Below, piece after piece: positions 36,801 through 46,038 of a stretch of 64,000 bases of DNA. The notes under the pieces are model-generated. The model made no database searches, was not told where the DNA came from, and saw nothing but the letters and a program-made list of their open reading frames with translations. How positions within the stretch are numbered: the stretch's first letter is position 1; each line of letters starts with the position of its first letter. The position numbers were made by a program, and so were the translations under genes. Location of the stretch: positions 1 through 64,000 of the forward strand of contig CAZQUE010000009.1 of NCBI GenBank assembly GCA_964596185.1. The letters are read 5' to 3'. The stretch is from DYKG01 sp964596185 (lineage in GTDB: Bacteria; Muiribacteriota; Ozemobacteria; Ozemobacterales; Ozemobacteraceae).

Positions 36801-38087
36801 TCTAAGCTGCCTGTGCGGCAGTTTACCTCAATGCACATGAGCGACCGAAATAATCGCTTTTCTAAGCTGCCTGTGCGGCAGTTTACGTATCGGTTTCCCG
36901 CTTGGCGTTTTTTCAATTTTTCTAAGCTGCCTGTGCGGCAGTTTACATTAGAAAGGATTTTGGACAATGCCAAAAAAATTTCTAAGCTGCCTGTGCGGCA
37001 GTTTACATCTTTGCAGCTCTGGCCTGTTCAGCTTTCACTTTCTAAGCTGCCTGTGCGGCAGTTTACACCAGGACTCGAACCTGGAACACCTTCGGGCTTT
37101 TCTAAGCTGCCTGTGCGGCAGTTTACGATAATTTCCGAGTAGTGCTTGCCTTTCTCTTTTTTCTAAGCTGCCTGTGCGGCAGTTTACATAGCGCGACGCA
37201 AATGACTGTTTACAATTCATTTCTAAGCTGCCTGTGCGGCAGTTTACTTACTTTTTGTTTGTTCATGCGCCTTTGGTCATTTCTAAGCTGCCTGTGCGGC
37301 AGTTTACAATCGCTTGACTATATGGGCACAAGATACGAATTTCTAAGCTGCCTGTGCGGCAGTTTACGCAGAAATTGCAAAAGCGCCCGAACTGATACCT
37401 TTCTAAGCTGCCTGTGCGGCAGTTTACGATTGCCACAACAAAACACGGTCAAGCCGTGGTTTCTAAGCTGCCTGTGCGGCAGTTTACATCAGCATAAGTT
37501 TCGGCGCGTTCTCTAATGCTTTCTAAGCTGCCTGTGCGGCAGTTTACTGGCAGTAAATACATCTTCGGCGGCTGGCTGTTTTCTAAGCTGCCTGTGCGGC
37601 AGTTTACGCAGGCAGTGTTAGAGCTGCCGGGAAAATGAATTTCTAAGCTGCCTGTGCGGCAGTTTACACCTCCAAAAGCGTATCTTTTTCGGGACAAGAT
37701 TTCTAAGCTGCCTGTGCGGCAGTTTACAAAATGTCAGCCCCAGTGCATTCAAGATCCCATTTCTAAGCTGCCTGTGCGGCAGTTTACGGTACCCAGAAGT
37801 TTCCTTGGATGATTTTTGTTTTCTAAGCTGCCTGTGCGGCAGTTTACGCTGCGGGCCGTAATCGGCGGCGACGCATTCTTTTCTAAGCTGCCTGTGCGGC
37901 AGTTTACGAAGGAGTTCGTCAGCAGGTTCTTGCCGATCATTTCTAAGCTGCCTGTGCGGCAGTTTACCTTAGAGCGTGACAGGGCTGCGAGGCTGGCGTT
38001 TTCTAAGCTGCCTGTGCGGCAGTTTACTTCTATCAGCAGACCTCTGGCCTGCAGTGGATTTTCTAAGCTGCCTGTGCGGCAGTTTAC
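30814..38087 (-). CRISPR. Type I-F CRISPR array, 120 visible repeats
   Basis: A 28-base repeat (plus-strand form begins TTTCTAAGCTGCC and ends GCGGCAGTTTAC) recurs every 60-61 bases with 32-base and a few 33-base spacers. I count 120 repeats: 80 before and 40 after a 100-N gap at 35613-35712. The repeat is nearly the I-F consensus known from gammaproteobacteria, differing near the TTTAC end. The leftmost copy (30814-30841) is degenerate in its first bases, which marks the leader-distal end, so the array is transcribed on the minus strand from a leader at 38088-38211. Apart from that copy the repeats look identical. Two neighbouring spacers (31682-31713, 31742-31773) are identical. Confidence 0.98.
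35613..35712. other. Assembly gap (100 N) inside the CRISPR array
   Basis: Exactly 100 Ns. The 26 bases to the left and six to the right together rebuild a complete 32-base spacer that also occurs intact at 35346-35377. The gap length is therefore arbitrary and true repeat number is unknown. Confidence 0.95.
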
Positions 38088-38211
38088 CGGAACTCATTTC
38101 CTTCAAAGGCGAGAACAAAACGTGCTTAAAGCTATTTCTTAAGAAAAAAACATCAAATTATGGATAGATGCCAAAGCCATCATTATAAGCCGATCTTGGA
38201 AATCGCCCCAA
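38088..38211 (-). promoter_or_regulatory. CRISPR leader with candidate pre-crRNA promoter
   Basis: AT-rich sequence between hicB and the first repeat. On the minus strand it carries TATAAT (38187-38182) with TTGGGG 18 bases upstream (38211-38206), about 95 bases before the array. CATCAAATTATGG at 38151-38163 resembles an IHF site (11 of 13 consensus positions) and lies about 64 bases from the array, where IHF acts in type I-F adaptation. A palindrome TTCTTAAGAA is at 38136-38145. Confidence 0.6.
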
Positions 38212-38235
38212 AAAGATGGTAAAAAAATATCAAGA

Positions 38236-38643
38236 CTAGTCCTGAGTTCTCTTTTTGTAAATGCCGATCAAGGCATCTTGCAAAACCTTTGAAAAATTAA
38301 TGTGATTTGCCATGGCAAAAGTATTTAACCAGGCAGGTATAGTTAAATTTTTCCTGACAGCTTTGTTGCCAAACTTTTCCATATATGAATCCATATCAAG
38401 TACCAACATGCTTACAAAACCGCCATTATCAGGTTTGATATCCTTAATATTGCTTGCTTTTGGAACAGGTTTGCCGTCTTCCAAATCCGTTAAAACCCAA
38501 CCAGAGGCAGCATCCACTCCCATTTCCTGTGCTTCTGCAAAAGTTGCACCTTCGCTAACACAACCTGGCAAATCCGGAACTTCAACAACGAAGCCTTCCC
38601 CAGCTTCAAACGGGTAAAAAATGGCAGGATAGGTTAACTTCAT
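38236..38643 (-). CDS. hicB: HicB-type antitoxin
   Basis: A 135-residue HicB. The N-terminal half is the partial RNase-H-like domain that binds the toxin: MKLTYPAIFYPFEAGEGFVV, DLPGCVSEGATFAEA and MGVDAASGWVL. The C-terminal part RKNLTIPAWLNTFAMANHIN, ending in VLQDALIGIY, is a ribbon-helix-helix DNA-binding domain used for autoregulation. It follows hicA by ten bases in the hicA-hicB order. The stop is 25 bases from the CRISPR leader promoter, so read-through from hicAB would enter the array. Confidence 0.93.
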   Translation of the reverse strand: MKLTYPAIFYPFEAGEGFVVEVPDLPGCVSEGATFAEAQEMGVDAASGWVLTDLEDGKPVPKASNIKDIKPDNGGFVSMLVLDMDSYMEKFGNKAVRKNLTIPAWLNTFAMANHINFSKVLQDALIGIYKKRTQD

Positions 38644-38653
38644 AAAACCTCCA

Positions 38654-38836
38654 TTATTGCAAGCCCGCCTGTTTCAGAATCGACTTGACCGTTCTGGGGT
38701 CAAGATCGCCCTTGTGATATGGAACAGTTACTTTCCCAGTTTTTGAAGGATGAATATATTGATAGTGGGAACCTTTTGCAGCCTTAAAGAACCAGCCATC
38801 ATTCAACAAAAGCTTCTCAACTTCTTTAAATTTCAT
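38654..38836 (-). CDS. hicA: HicA-type mRNA interferase toxin
   Basis: A 60-residue HicA toxin that cleaves mRNA (and tmRNA). It has the double-stranded-RNA-binding-like fold with the catalytic His in KAAKGSHYQYIHP and the typical ending VPYHKGDLDPRTVKSILKQAG. The start at 38836 (MKFKEVEKLLLNDGWFF) is fixed by AAGGG upstream; an earlier in-frame start would fall inside the promoter. The gene pair lies between cas6f and the CRISPR leader, in the same direction as both, which could make the pair an addiction module protecting the CRISPR locus. Confidence 0.93.
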   Translation of the reverse strand: MKFKEVEKLLLNDGWFFKAAKGSHYQYIHPSKTGKVTVPYHKGDLDPRTVKSILKQAGLQ

Positions 38837-38849
38837 GCCCTCACCCTTA

Positions 38850-38878
38850 AAGATACGCATAATGCGCATCAATGTCAA
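38850..38878 (-). promoter_or_regulatory. hicAB promoter with probable operator
   Basis: On the minus strand TTGACA (38878-38873), 17 bases, then TATCTT (38855-38850), close to the sigma70 consensus. The spacer contains the palindrome ATGCGCAT followed by ATGCGTAT, a likely binding site for HicB. The start codon of hicA is 14 bases downstream. Confidence 0.7.
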
Positions 38879-38963
38879 TTAACTCAGCATTTAAGCTTTT
38901 TTTACCTTATTCCTGTAACATAAGACCAAAAAGACTTTGTCTACCTATTGTCGGTTTAATGAA

Positions 38964-39548
38964 TTACCAGATTGGTACGGTTGCCTCACCCAAACTTAAG
39001 CCATAGCAGTTAAAAACCCCTTCAGAATGCTCAAATTTCAGCTCTCGCTTAATTATCAGCCTGAATTCCCTTTTTCCAGATAAGCTTTTGGCCTGCACGT
39101 AAGGGAAGTTCACTCGTTTTTCTTCATATTCCGAATAATAGGCCATTGCCTGTTCAAGAGATTCATTTTTTCGCATGGCGCGACGGCGAGCTAGACGTTC
39201 AATACTGGTTTTGCCCTGCCATCTTTTAAAAACCGCATACCCCTTGATTATTGAATTTGGAACCGACCGAACAGGACTAATTGAAACATAGTCAGAAAAA
39301 GACGAGAACCATTTTTCGAGGTTCAATTGCTGCAAATCATTATCTTTAACTGAAAAAACCCGAATATGATTACCTAAACCGTTTTTTTCAGCGCTATAAT
39401 CAGGCAACGATATGCCCACTGGCACATGATTTTCATCGTCTTTTATTTCTACAAGCGCCAGATGAAGTTGCTGATACACTTTTTTCCAAAGAAAATAAAG
39501 CCCGACCTCAACATCTGGAAGCAATGCGATCTCTTGAAAGAATTTCAT
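38964..39548 (-). CDS. cas6f: Type I-F crRNA endoribonuclease Cas6f (Csy4)
   Basis: A 194-residue Cas6f that cuts the pre-crRNA at the base of each repeat hairpin and stays bound to the crRNA 3' end. Residue His29 lies in VYQQLHLALVE, the same position as the catalytic His of Pseudomonas Csy4. The arginine-rich helix RLARRRAMRK contacts the repeat stem. AKSLSGKREFRLII and FNCYGLSLGEATVP contain the equivalents of the active-site Ser and Tyr. It is the last gene of the cas operon, three bases after csy3. Confidence 0.95.
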   Translation of the reverse strand: MKFFQEIALLPDVEVGLYFLWKKVYQQLHLALVEIKDDENHVPVGISLPDYSAEKNGLGNHIRVFSVKDNDLQQLNLEKWFSSFSDYVSISPVRSVPNSIIKGYAVFKRWQGKTSIERLARRRAMRKNESLEQAMAYYSEYEEKRVNFPYVQAKSLSGKREFRLIIKRELKFEHSEGVFNCYGLSLGEATVPIW

Positions 39549-39551
39549 TTC

Positions 39552-40583
39552 CTACTCCTTGTCGCTTTCGCCAAACACGCCTCCGCGAACCAACACAGAC
39601 ATAACGTAATGTTCATGATCTTCTTTTTCGAGCTTGTTTTTTGCGGTATATGTGTCAAATAGAGTAAAAAAGTCTACTTTCTCAGTTGGTTTTCGATATG
39701 CAACCCCAAGATTTGTCACTGCACCATAGGGCTCGGCAGCAATTGGCCCGGTTTTAACTTCACCAAATTCGGGATACCATGTATCAATAGTTCTTAGGGC
39801 ATTGCCTATTTTTTGTGAATGCATAGCGGCAATTTCATTGATGCTGTAAAGGATTTTACTTTTCTTGCCCTTTTTGTTTCCCTTTTCTTTATCCATTACA
39901 AGCTCCTCGCTGGGATATACATCCTGGGCAGATCCCACCTGGGCATAAACATCGATTTCGAGCATAAGATAATCTCTTTTTCCTGATAGAGAATCTGCAA
40001 TCAAACTGGCCAATTCTTCAATTTTCGCGTCGCTTTTTGAAAAATCACGCAAAGAATAAGCATGAGCGTTGAAAGTCCATTTTCTACCTTGAAGGTCTTT
40101 ATTCATGGCTTCGACACAAACTTCAATATTTTCGGCACCCACACGATTTCGCCACAAAGCACGGCCATTTGCAATGTTCAATGCATAGCGCTTAGCCAAT
40201 TCTTTAAAACCGTATTTTTCAATGTAACCCTGAACTACATCGGTATAATTCTGCAAGAAGTTTCTGTCATTGCACGCTGAAGGTTTTTCAATGCCGCTTA
40301 AGACCTTTAAAGTAAATGAAAGTTTTAGTGTATCCTGGTTGAGGTCTAGACCACAACTGTCGACTGTTTGCAGGTTTGCATTTTCTACATTTGCATCAAG
40401 TTTAGCCGGATCTTTCAGGTCTTTTTTCTTCAACCTGTTAGAAATAGTTCCTCTAACGGACTTTTCTTTAAGATTTAGTGGCAGGCATTTGTCATTTTCA
40501 TGGCGATTTTCCCAGTTTGTGCCGTAAAGGAACCCATCAGACGGAACAAGTTTTTTCTCAAAAGCAAGTACGGAAGCTGTCAT
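39552..40583 (-). CDS. csy3: Type I-F Cascade backbone subunit Cas7f (Csy3)
   Basis: A 343-residue Cas7f, six copies of which form the spiral backbone that holds the crRNA spacer in the Csy complex. The N-terminus ASVLAFEKKLVPSDG, the central KYGFKELAKRYALNIANGRALWRNR and the C-terminal DFFTLFDTYTAK segment are typical. A Lys/Gly-rich loop (KEKGNKKGKKSK) lies around residue 240. The start overlaps the csy2 stop by one base (TAATG), so the two genes are translationally coupled. Confidence 0.95.
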   Translation of the reverse strand: MTASVLAFEKKLVPSDGFLYGTNWENRHENDKCLPLNLKEKSVRGTISNRLKKKDLKDPAKLDANVENANLQTVDSCGLDLNQDTLKLSFTLKVLSGIEKPSACNDRNFLQNYTDVVQGYIEKYGFKELAKRYALNIANGRALWRNRVGAENIEVCVEAMNKDLQGRKWTFNAHAYSLRDFSKSDAKIEELASLIADSLSGKRDYLMLEIDVYAQVGSAQDVYPSEELVMDKEKGNKKGKKSKILYSINEIAAMHSQKIGNALRTIDTWYPEFGEVKTGPIAAEPYGAVTNLGVAYRKPTEKVDFFTLFDTYTAKNKLEKEDHEHYVMSVLVRGGVFGESDKE

Positions 40584-41479
40584 TATTTTTCTCCTTCAAA
40601 ATTCTTACAAAGATATAGATTTTCGTTCTTACGATATTCATAATGCCAGAAAGCATCATCGAATCTTAGCCGATGGGGCATTTTAAATTCACCCAAAGTA
40701 ACTATGGCTTCTGCAAATCGATGAGGCACTGACGGATCTCTCTGATTAAAAGTTTTGCCAGGGTCTGTCAACTCTGAAATTCCTTGAAAACCAACAGCAA
40801 TGGGGATGACCCAGCCGGAAGTTTTACGTTTTAGCGACCATGAGACTTCACCCGATTCAGTTTTTTCACAAACGTTATGAAGGGCAACATGATCTAAAAT
40901 TGCATCCAGCGCATCGTCCCCGTTTTCCATAGAGGCCTTTACAAGGTCACGGCGTTCGATTAAAACATATCCAGGCATTAATGAATTGAGCAGCTTTTGT
41001 TTTTCATTATCAGAATCAGGTTTTCTGTATTCGATACCTGAAAAGTCAAGAATATCTCCTCCAGCCACTTTGGTTTTTGAATGAAGTATTGACTCTAGTC
41101 TGGCCTCAAAATCATCAAAATCAAATCTGCTAAGATTATTACAGCCAATAATCAATGAAACGCAAAGATTACAACGGCCCTCCTCAATAAAAGAAGGGCG
41201 TGCACCTTTTATTGTTAGAGGATTCCCAGTTCCAATGATCGACCAATCATAATCCCCACGCCCTTTATAGGTGTGAAGTTTGAAATCATGGCAAGCAACT
41301 GCAACCTGATTGAATTCGAGTTGTTTGAAACCTTCAATCTCGTTAAGCTTTCGCTGCATGGCATGAATTGCTCCGAGCCAGGCGGTCATTGCAGGGAAAC
41401 CGATGGTGAAAGCACTCGACAATGCGTTAGCATTCTGAATTTTAAGTTCCCGTATTACAATATAAGAGTTTGAATTCAT
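40583..41479 (-). CDS. csy2: Type I-F Cascade subunit Cas5f (Csy2)
   Basis: A 298-residue Cas5f that caps the 5' handle of the crRNA and pairs with Cas8f in the tail of the Csy complex. The start SYIVIRELKIQNANALSSAF, followed by TIGFPAMTAWLGAIHAMQRK, is the family signature; FHL-type and GYVLIERRDLV blocks follow. Four bases overlap csy1 upstream and one base overlaps csy3 downstream, giving a tightly coupled csy1-csy2-csy3 set. The length is slightly below the usual 310-330 residues. Confidence 0.93.
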   Translation of the reverse strand: MNSNSYIVIRELKIQNANALSSAFTIGFPAMTAWLGAIHAMQRKLNEIEGFKQLEFNQVAVACHDFKLHTYKGRGDYDWSIIGTGNPLTIKGARPSFIEEGRCNLCVSLIIGCNNLSRFDFDDFEARLESILHSKTKVAGGDILDFSGIEYRKPDSDNEKQKLLNSLMPGYVLIERRDLVKASMENGDDALDAILDHVALHNVCEKTESGEVSWSLKRKTSGWVIPIAVGFQGISELTDPGKTFNQRDPSVPHRFAEAIVTLGEFKMPHRLRFDDAFWHYEYRKNENLYLCKNFEGEK

Positions 41480-42744
41480 AAAAGAACCTCGCTCTGGCTT
41501 TCTATGAGCTTTTTAATATAAACCAGCTCATCATCAGAAAGTTTAATGGCATCGCTGCCAGTCACTTTCTGATAGGCTTTTATAATCCAGCGAGCAATGT
41601 CGTTCAGAAATTCACTGATTTCTACCTCAGACTCTGCTCGAATTGGTCTATAAAAATCATCAAGAACAATCTTTTGGGAAACGGGCAAGCCTGCGCAGCG
41701 TTCTTTTGCACTCCAGCCGATTTCAGAGGAACGAATTGCCCAGATTTTTCTAACAATATCATCGAAAATAGCCAATATTCGATTATCTCTACCCTGACGA
41801 ATGTTAAGGTTATTGATATCGGCCTTAAAAAGCTTATGAAGGGCAGAAAGTTCTTCTTTATAAAAACCCGGCCACAAGACTTCTGCAAAAAAATTCTTTC
41901 GAGGCAATTTCACTTTATAGCCAGATAAAACAGGTGGCAGGCTCGGCAAAAAAAAGAATTGCCCTCTAAATAATTTATCTTGCCCATGCTTATCGGGTAA
42001 TTTCTTGTTATTTAGGTAACTGATATTTTGAGGCTGCTTCCCACCAAAGCTGACCTTGGTAAGGTTCAGGTAAATTTTGTAGGGGAATTCATTCGTTTTC
42101 AAGTCTTTTTTTCCTTCTCTCTGATAGCTAATAACTTCAGAATTAACTCGTTTTTTCAACTCAAACATCAGAGATGAGGAAAACAGAATCGTAAGTTGAT
42201 GATAATTAAAATTTTCATCAACTACTGGAAAATAAACCTGCTTTAACTTTGAACTAGTGCAATTTTTCCCATGAAATTTACATACTGCAATCAAAGCGTC
42301 TTTTAATTTTTCAAAAGTTTTATCACTACATTTGCAAAATATATGGTTTTTCACATCACTATTATTTTTTAGATGCCACAAAAAAGTATTGCCGTCTTGC
42401 ATTCGCAAACTTAAAAGCTGTGTATAGGGTATATCTTTGGCATCAGTAACCCTCATATCAAGTTCAATATTTTTAACATTACCGCTGCGCAAGTAACCAT
42501 CTTGCTTGAAAGGGGAACATGCAATTACTGAAGTTAGATAAATGCCACCTGTTTTTTTTGCACTGGGGTGGGTAAAATTTGTTGGATGAGTAGTTAAATC
42601 AACATTTTGGAGCTGCTGAATCCTTTTCAAAAGCCATTGCTCAATGTTGTTAACTATTTTGTCCAGTTTCTCTTTTTCACTGCTCTGACCTGAAATTTCA
42701 AATAGATTTTTTTCTTCAAAGAACTCTATAATTGGGCTATACAA
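41476..42744 (-). CDS. csy1: Type I-F Cascade large subunit Cas8f (Csy1)
   Basis: A 422-residue Cas8f, the subunit that reads the PAM (CC in studied I-F systems) and recruits Cas2-3. Conserved parts include LTTHPTNFTHPSAKKTGGIY near the N-terminus, then VDENFNYHQLTIL, and PQNISYLNNKKLPDKHGQ with its variant of the I-F SxLNxxxGG region. The divergent C-terminal part ends in a helical bundle (LSDDELVYIKKLIESQSEVL). Cas8 proteins vary greatly in sequence; the call is firm because of its place between cas3 and csy2 and its length. Confidence 0.9.
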   Translation of the reverse strand: MYSPIIEFFEEKNLFEISGQSSEKEKLDKIVNNIEQWLLKRIQQLQNVDLTTHPTNFTHPSAKKTGGIYLTSVIACSPFKQDGYLRSGNVKNIELDMRVTDAKDIPYTQLLSLRMQDGNTFLWHLKNNSDVKNHIFCKCSDKTFEKLKDALIAVCKFHGKNCTSSKLKQVYFPVVDENFNYHQLTILFSSSLMFELKKRVNSEVISYQREGKKDLKTNEFPYKIYLNLTKVSFGGKQPQNISYLNNKKLPDKHGQDKLFRGQFFFLPSLPPVLSGYKVKLPRKNFFAEVLWPGFYKEELSALHKLFKADINNLNIRQGRDNRILAIFDDIVRKIWAIRSSEIGWSAKERCAGLPVSQKIVLDDFYRPIRAESEVEISEFLNDIARWIIKAYQKVTGSDAIKLSDDELVYIKKLIESQSEVLL

Positions 42745-42756
42745 TGCTTTCCTCCC

Positions 42757-45700
42757 TTATTTTCTTACCAATCCAAAGACGGAAGAATATTCGTATTCTG
42801 CGAAATCATCATAAGTCGTTACTTCAATACTGCCAAATTTTCTGGCAGCGTTATCAACAAAGCCATCACTGCTATAATCAACAAGTATTTTGTAATAGTC
42901 GCGATCGAGCCAAATCCTGTCTTTATCTATATTATCTTCAGACAAGTGGGTAATTTTGAACAGCTTATCTACAGCAGATAGATCACCATTGTCATCTTTC
43001 TGCATAAAAACAAAGTCTGTGTCTTCATCGTCACTGTTTTCAGGTAGCAAATACAGGGTTTCGGTTTTCATACCTGTTCTGAATTTCGTCAACATTTGCG
43101 GTAGGCCGCTGAGCCACCAACATTGAGATATCCAGCCCATAGGTTTTTCCGGCCCTTTGGCGTCAAAATCGGCCAAAGTCTGCTTTGTAACATGATGTTC
43201 GAGATCGACGAAAGATTCTGTCGGGTTCAGTTTATCAGCTCGAATAATTCGCGGAATTGAATTAATTCCGTTCTCAAGCAGCTTTTCATCCAGAATGCCT
43301 TTTAAATCATGGGTAGTAAAAAAAGCTTCATCTTCGAAGCCGGGCTGGCAAAATACTTTTTCACGATCTTTTCCCAGAACCTTATTCTTGAAGCCTTTAA
43401 AGTTGAACTGCATTACGGCAATATTTTTGTTTTCATAAGCACTTTTTCGATGCCTGCGCACACGACCGGCCATTTGAATCACTGACCTGAAAGAAGAAGG
43501 CTCTATTAATGCCCAATTAAAATCGTGATCACGGCCAATCTCTTCAACAGGTGTTGCGACCACAATGTAGACAAGATTCGCTTTCTTGCTACTATCAAGA
43601 TGGCGGCGAATAAAAGGATCTTTAAAAATTTCTTCAGGTCTTTTTCGTTTCAGTAACTTATCAAGAACTTTTTCCTGCGCATGGCGCAAAATCATAATCT
43701 GTTGACTATGGTAGACCATGATTTTCACTTCAGTTTCTTCACCCCAGTCTGCATTCATAAGGTATCTGCCAAGATTCACGCACGGCTTGATATTTGCCAT
43801 GCGAACAACTCCGAAAGAAACCAGTCTGCCAGTTTTCTTATCTTTTTCGCAGTTGTCGGTATGAAGTCTGAAGATATTATTCTTCACTGCCTCGAAATAT
43901 TGTTCTTCAACACTCAACCCAGAATCATTTGAATAATTTGTTTCAGCGATAAAGCCCCTTCGCTGAACTTCTGAAGCTAGAATCTTTCGGCAACGGCTTT
44001 GAGTGAATTTTGCATGCAAGGAAACATACGCAGAGTTGTCTGCCTCTTCATCAGCCAAGGTTAAGGTAGAAACCTTCGTTTTAAACTCGTCTATCCAGGC
44101 ACAGCCCACATCAGGAGAAAAATTCCTTGATGCGGCATAGAGTTTATAACCGTTCTGATAAGCATTAAAGAAGCCAAGTGTCAAATCTGGTGGCATAGTT
44201 GCTGACGAAAGCATGACTTTGCGCCCAAGCATTCCGGCAAGATGAATCAACCGACTAATAGCAATTAAGTCGTTACCGGTAAAATCGTCAATTTCGTCAA
44301 TTACCAGATCTGATGACATAATTCTGAGACAAGGCAAAATATGATGCCCGCCTCTGATCGATTCAGTGGCAGACATAAGGTGGTCTATTGTACATACCAG
44401 AAGCGGTGCATATAAAAGCTGTCTATGTTTTTCATTCTGTAATACGGTTACCAGCTTTTCATCAGAAACACCGCATTCAAAATCTAAAAATTCACTGAGG
44501 ATATCTTCAGTGGACTCTGATGAATTATCCTTATTTAAAAAAACATTATTACTAATGCTTTGATCTTTCTCAAACAAATCTTTTATTGCTTTACTTCCGA
44601 TCAATACAGCCAATTCAGAATTATCCAGACCTATTTCGCCACGATAAACCTCACCTGTTTGAAGGGTTAAAGTTCTTAAACCGAGAGCATTGATATAACG
44701 CAAGGACGACTTATCAATAGATATTGCCCGCATTATTTTTGCGTTCGCAATTGTTTTACCGCAGCCTGTACTAGCCATATTTAGAGCAAAAAAACCAGTT
44801 TTTGAGATATCCTTGACAGAATTTCGCCAGCTTTCAATTTCTTCAACAGCCTTGTTTTGCCATGCAAACTCTTGCGGACTTCTTTTTCTCAATTGTCTGA
44901 CACTGGCAGCGCCAGGCATTTCTGTCTCAAAATCCGGAAGCTGATGAGCAATTCTAATGGCATTTTCCATTACTCCGACAAGATGCTCGTCAAGCATTTG
45001 CTTTAATTGCCGTTCACCGTCAACAAAACCCGTATTGGCGTAAAGTTCTGATTTATACTTCCAGCTTTTATCTGCTTTTCTTGACGAATAATAATGATCA
45101 CCAAGCATTAGACAAAGTCTAGAAAAATGTAAAACAATCCGGTATAAACCATTTTTGGCAATTTCTTTGAATTCTTCAGTTATTTCTAAAGCCTTTGAAG
45201 ACCATCTTTTCAACTGCTTATTCCAGGGGTCACTATTTGTGGGAATACCTTTCGGAAACTTAAAACATAATTTCTCTCTTGTTTTTTCCGATTCATTTTT
45301 GTAGCCATAAGTAGAATTCAATTGTTTGAAAAGTTTTTTGTAATCAGACAACGATTCTTTTCTAAAGCTCTTTAGACGGTCATCATAGAGCACAGGCATT
45401 CGATGGTGACTTAGAATAAGCCACATAAGCATGGAAGCAAACGGTGGCAAATCATGCAGGGGCCTTTCAATCGCTTCAACGAGACTTTCATTGTCAAGTT
45501 TCAGGCAGAATTCTTCATTTTTAAATCGTCGTAGCCATTCTTCATCTGTTTTGGCATCTTTTATAAAATGCTTCAGCAATACGCATGAGATCCATTCATG
45601 CCTCAGCGGGTCTTTCTGAATGGTCTTCGCCTTCAATTTACTTTGAAAGCATTCCGAAGATTTCCCAAAATCATGGAATAATGCAGCTAGAGCGGTTAAA

Positions 45701-46038
45701 GTCTTGATATGAGGCAACAAAAACCAACTGTTCTCAAAATCGTTTATTTGGTCAGCTTTAGAATAGTTCGTGGGACAAATTCCACGGCTATTGAACTTAG
45801 CTTTATTTCCTACTACCCACATTAGTTCAGTAGAGTATCTTCCAGCGATTCTGTGGCAGGCAACAGAAGTCTGTCTGGTAGCATATTTGCTCAAAAGAAC
45901 CTTAACCGCCTTTAGGCCTTCCATTGTAATTCGTGTTTTCCAGGTTTTAGAGCCTATCCGCTCGGCAAAACTATCCAGAATTTGACGCGTTCTTTTCGTT
46001 GCAGTTTTCTCGCACTCGGAAACAAATATAACAATCAT
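42757..46038 (-). CDS. cas3: Type I-F Cas2-Cas3 fusion (helicase-nuclease with Cas2 domain)
   Basis: A 1093-residue Cas2-3, the fused form found only in I-F systems. Residues 1-95 are the Cas2 domain (MIVIFVSECEKTATKRTRQI), which joins Cas1 in spacer acquisition. The HD nuclease follows with ALAALFHDFGKSSECF (His122-Asp123), then SCVLLKHF and ILSHHRMPV. The SF2 helicase has Walker A STGCGKTIANAKIM near residue 425, VIDEIDDF near 579, LSSATMPP near 612 and QMAGRVRRHRKS near 860. All catalytic motifs look intact. It overlaps cas1 by four bases and lies 12 bases before csy1. Confidence 0.96.
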   Translation of the reverse strand: MIVIFVSECEKTATKRTRQILDSFAERIGSKTWKTRITMEGLKAVKVLLSKYATRQTSVACHRIAGRYSTELMWVVGNKAKFNSRGICPTNYSKADQINDFENSWFLLPHIKTLTALAALFHDFGKSSECFQSKLKAKTIQKDPLRHEWISCVLLKHFIKDAKTDEEWLRRFKNEEFCLKLDNESLVEAIERPLHDLPPFASMLMWLILSHHRMPVLYDDRLKSFRKESLSDYKKLFKQLNSTYGYKNESEKTREKLCFKFPKGIPTNSDPWNKQLKRWSSKALEITEEFKEIAKNGLYRIVLHFSRLCLMLGDHYYSSRKADKSWKYKSELYANTGFVDGERQLKQMLDEHLVGVMENAIRIAHQLPDFETEMPGAASVRQLRKRSPQEFAWQNKAVEEIESWRNSVKDISKTGFFALNMASTGCGKTIANAKIMRAISIDKSSLRYINALGLRTLTLQTGEVYRGEIGLDNSELAVLIGSKAIKDLFEKDQSISNNVFLNKDNSSESTEDILSEFLDFECGVSDEKLVTVLQNEKHRQLLYAPLLVCTIDHLMSATESIRGGHHILPCLRIMSSDLVIDEIDDFTGNDLIAISRLIHLAGMLGRKVMLSSATMPPDLTLGFFNAYQNGYKLYAASRNFSPDVGCAWIDEFKTKVSTLTLADEEADNSAYVSLHAKFTQSRCRKILASEVQRRGFIAETNYSNDSGLSVEEQYFEAVKNNIFRLHTDNCEKDKKTGRLVSFGVVRMANIKPCVNLGRYLMNADWGEETEVKIMVYHSQQIMILRHAQEKVLDKLLKRKRPEEIFKDPFIRRHLDSSKKANLVYIVVATPVEEIGRDHDFNWALIEPSSFRSVIQMAGRVRRHRKSAYENKNIAVMQFNFKGFKNKVLGKDREKVFCQPGFEDEAFFTTHDLKGILDEKLLENGINSIPRIIRADKLNPTESFVDLEHHVTKQTLADFDAKGPEKPMGWISQCWWLSGLPQMLTKFRTGMKTETLYLLPENSDDEDTDFVFMQKDDNGDLSAVDKLFKITHLSEDNIDKDRIWLDRDYYKILVDYSSDGFVDNAARKFGSIEVTTYDDFAEYEYSSVFGLVRK

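Noticed and set aside
37067..37098. A tRNA gene on the minus strand
   Set aside because: Only the T-arm and part of the variable region match; it is a 32-base spacer between two repeats.
30828..38142. Many long open frames on both strands inside the CRISPR array with repeated SKLPVRQFT, VNCRTGSLE, KLPHRQLRK or FLSCLCGSL units
   Set aside because: They are translations of the 28-base repeat, whose frames lack stop codons; the 60-base period gives a false 20-residue repeat. No ribosome sites.
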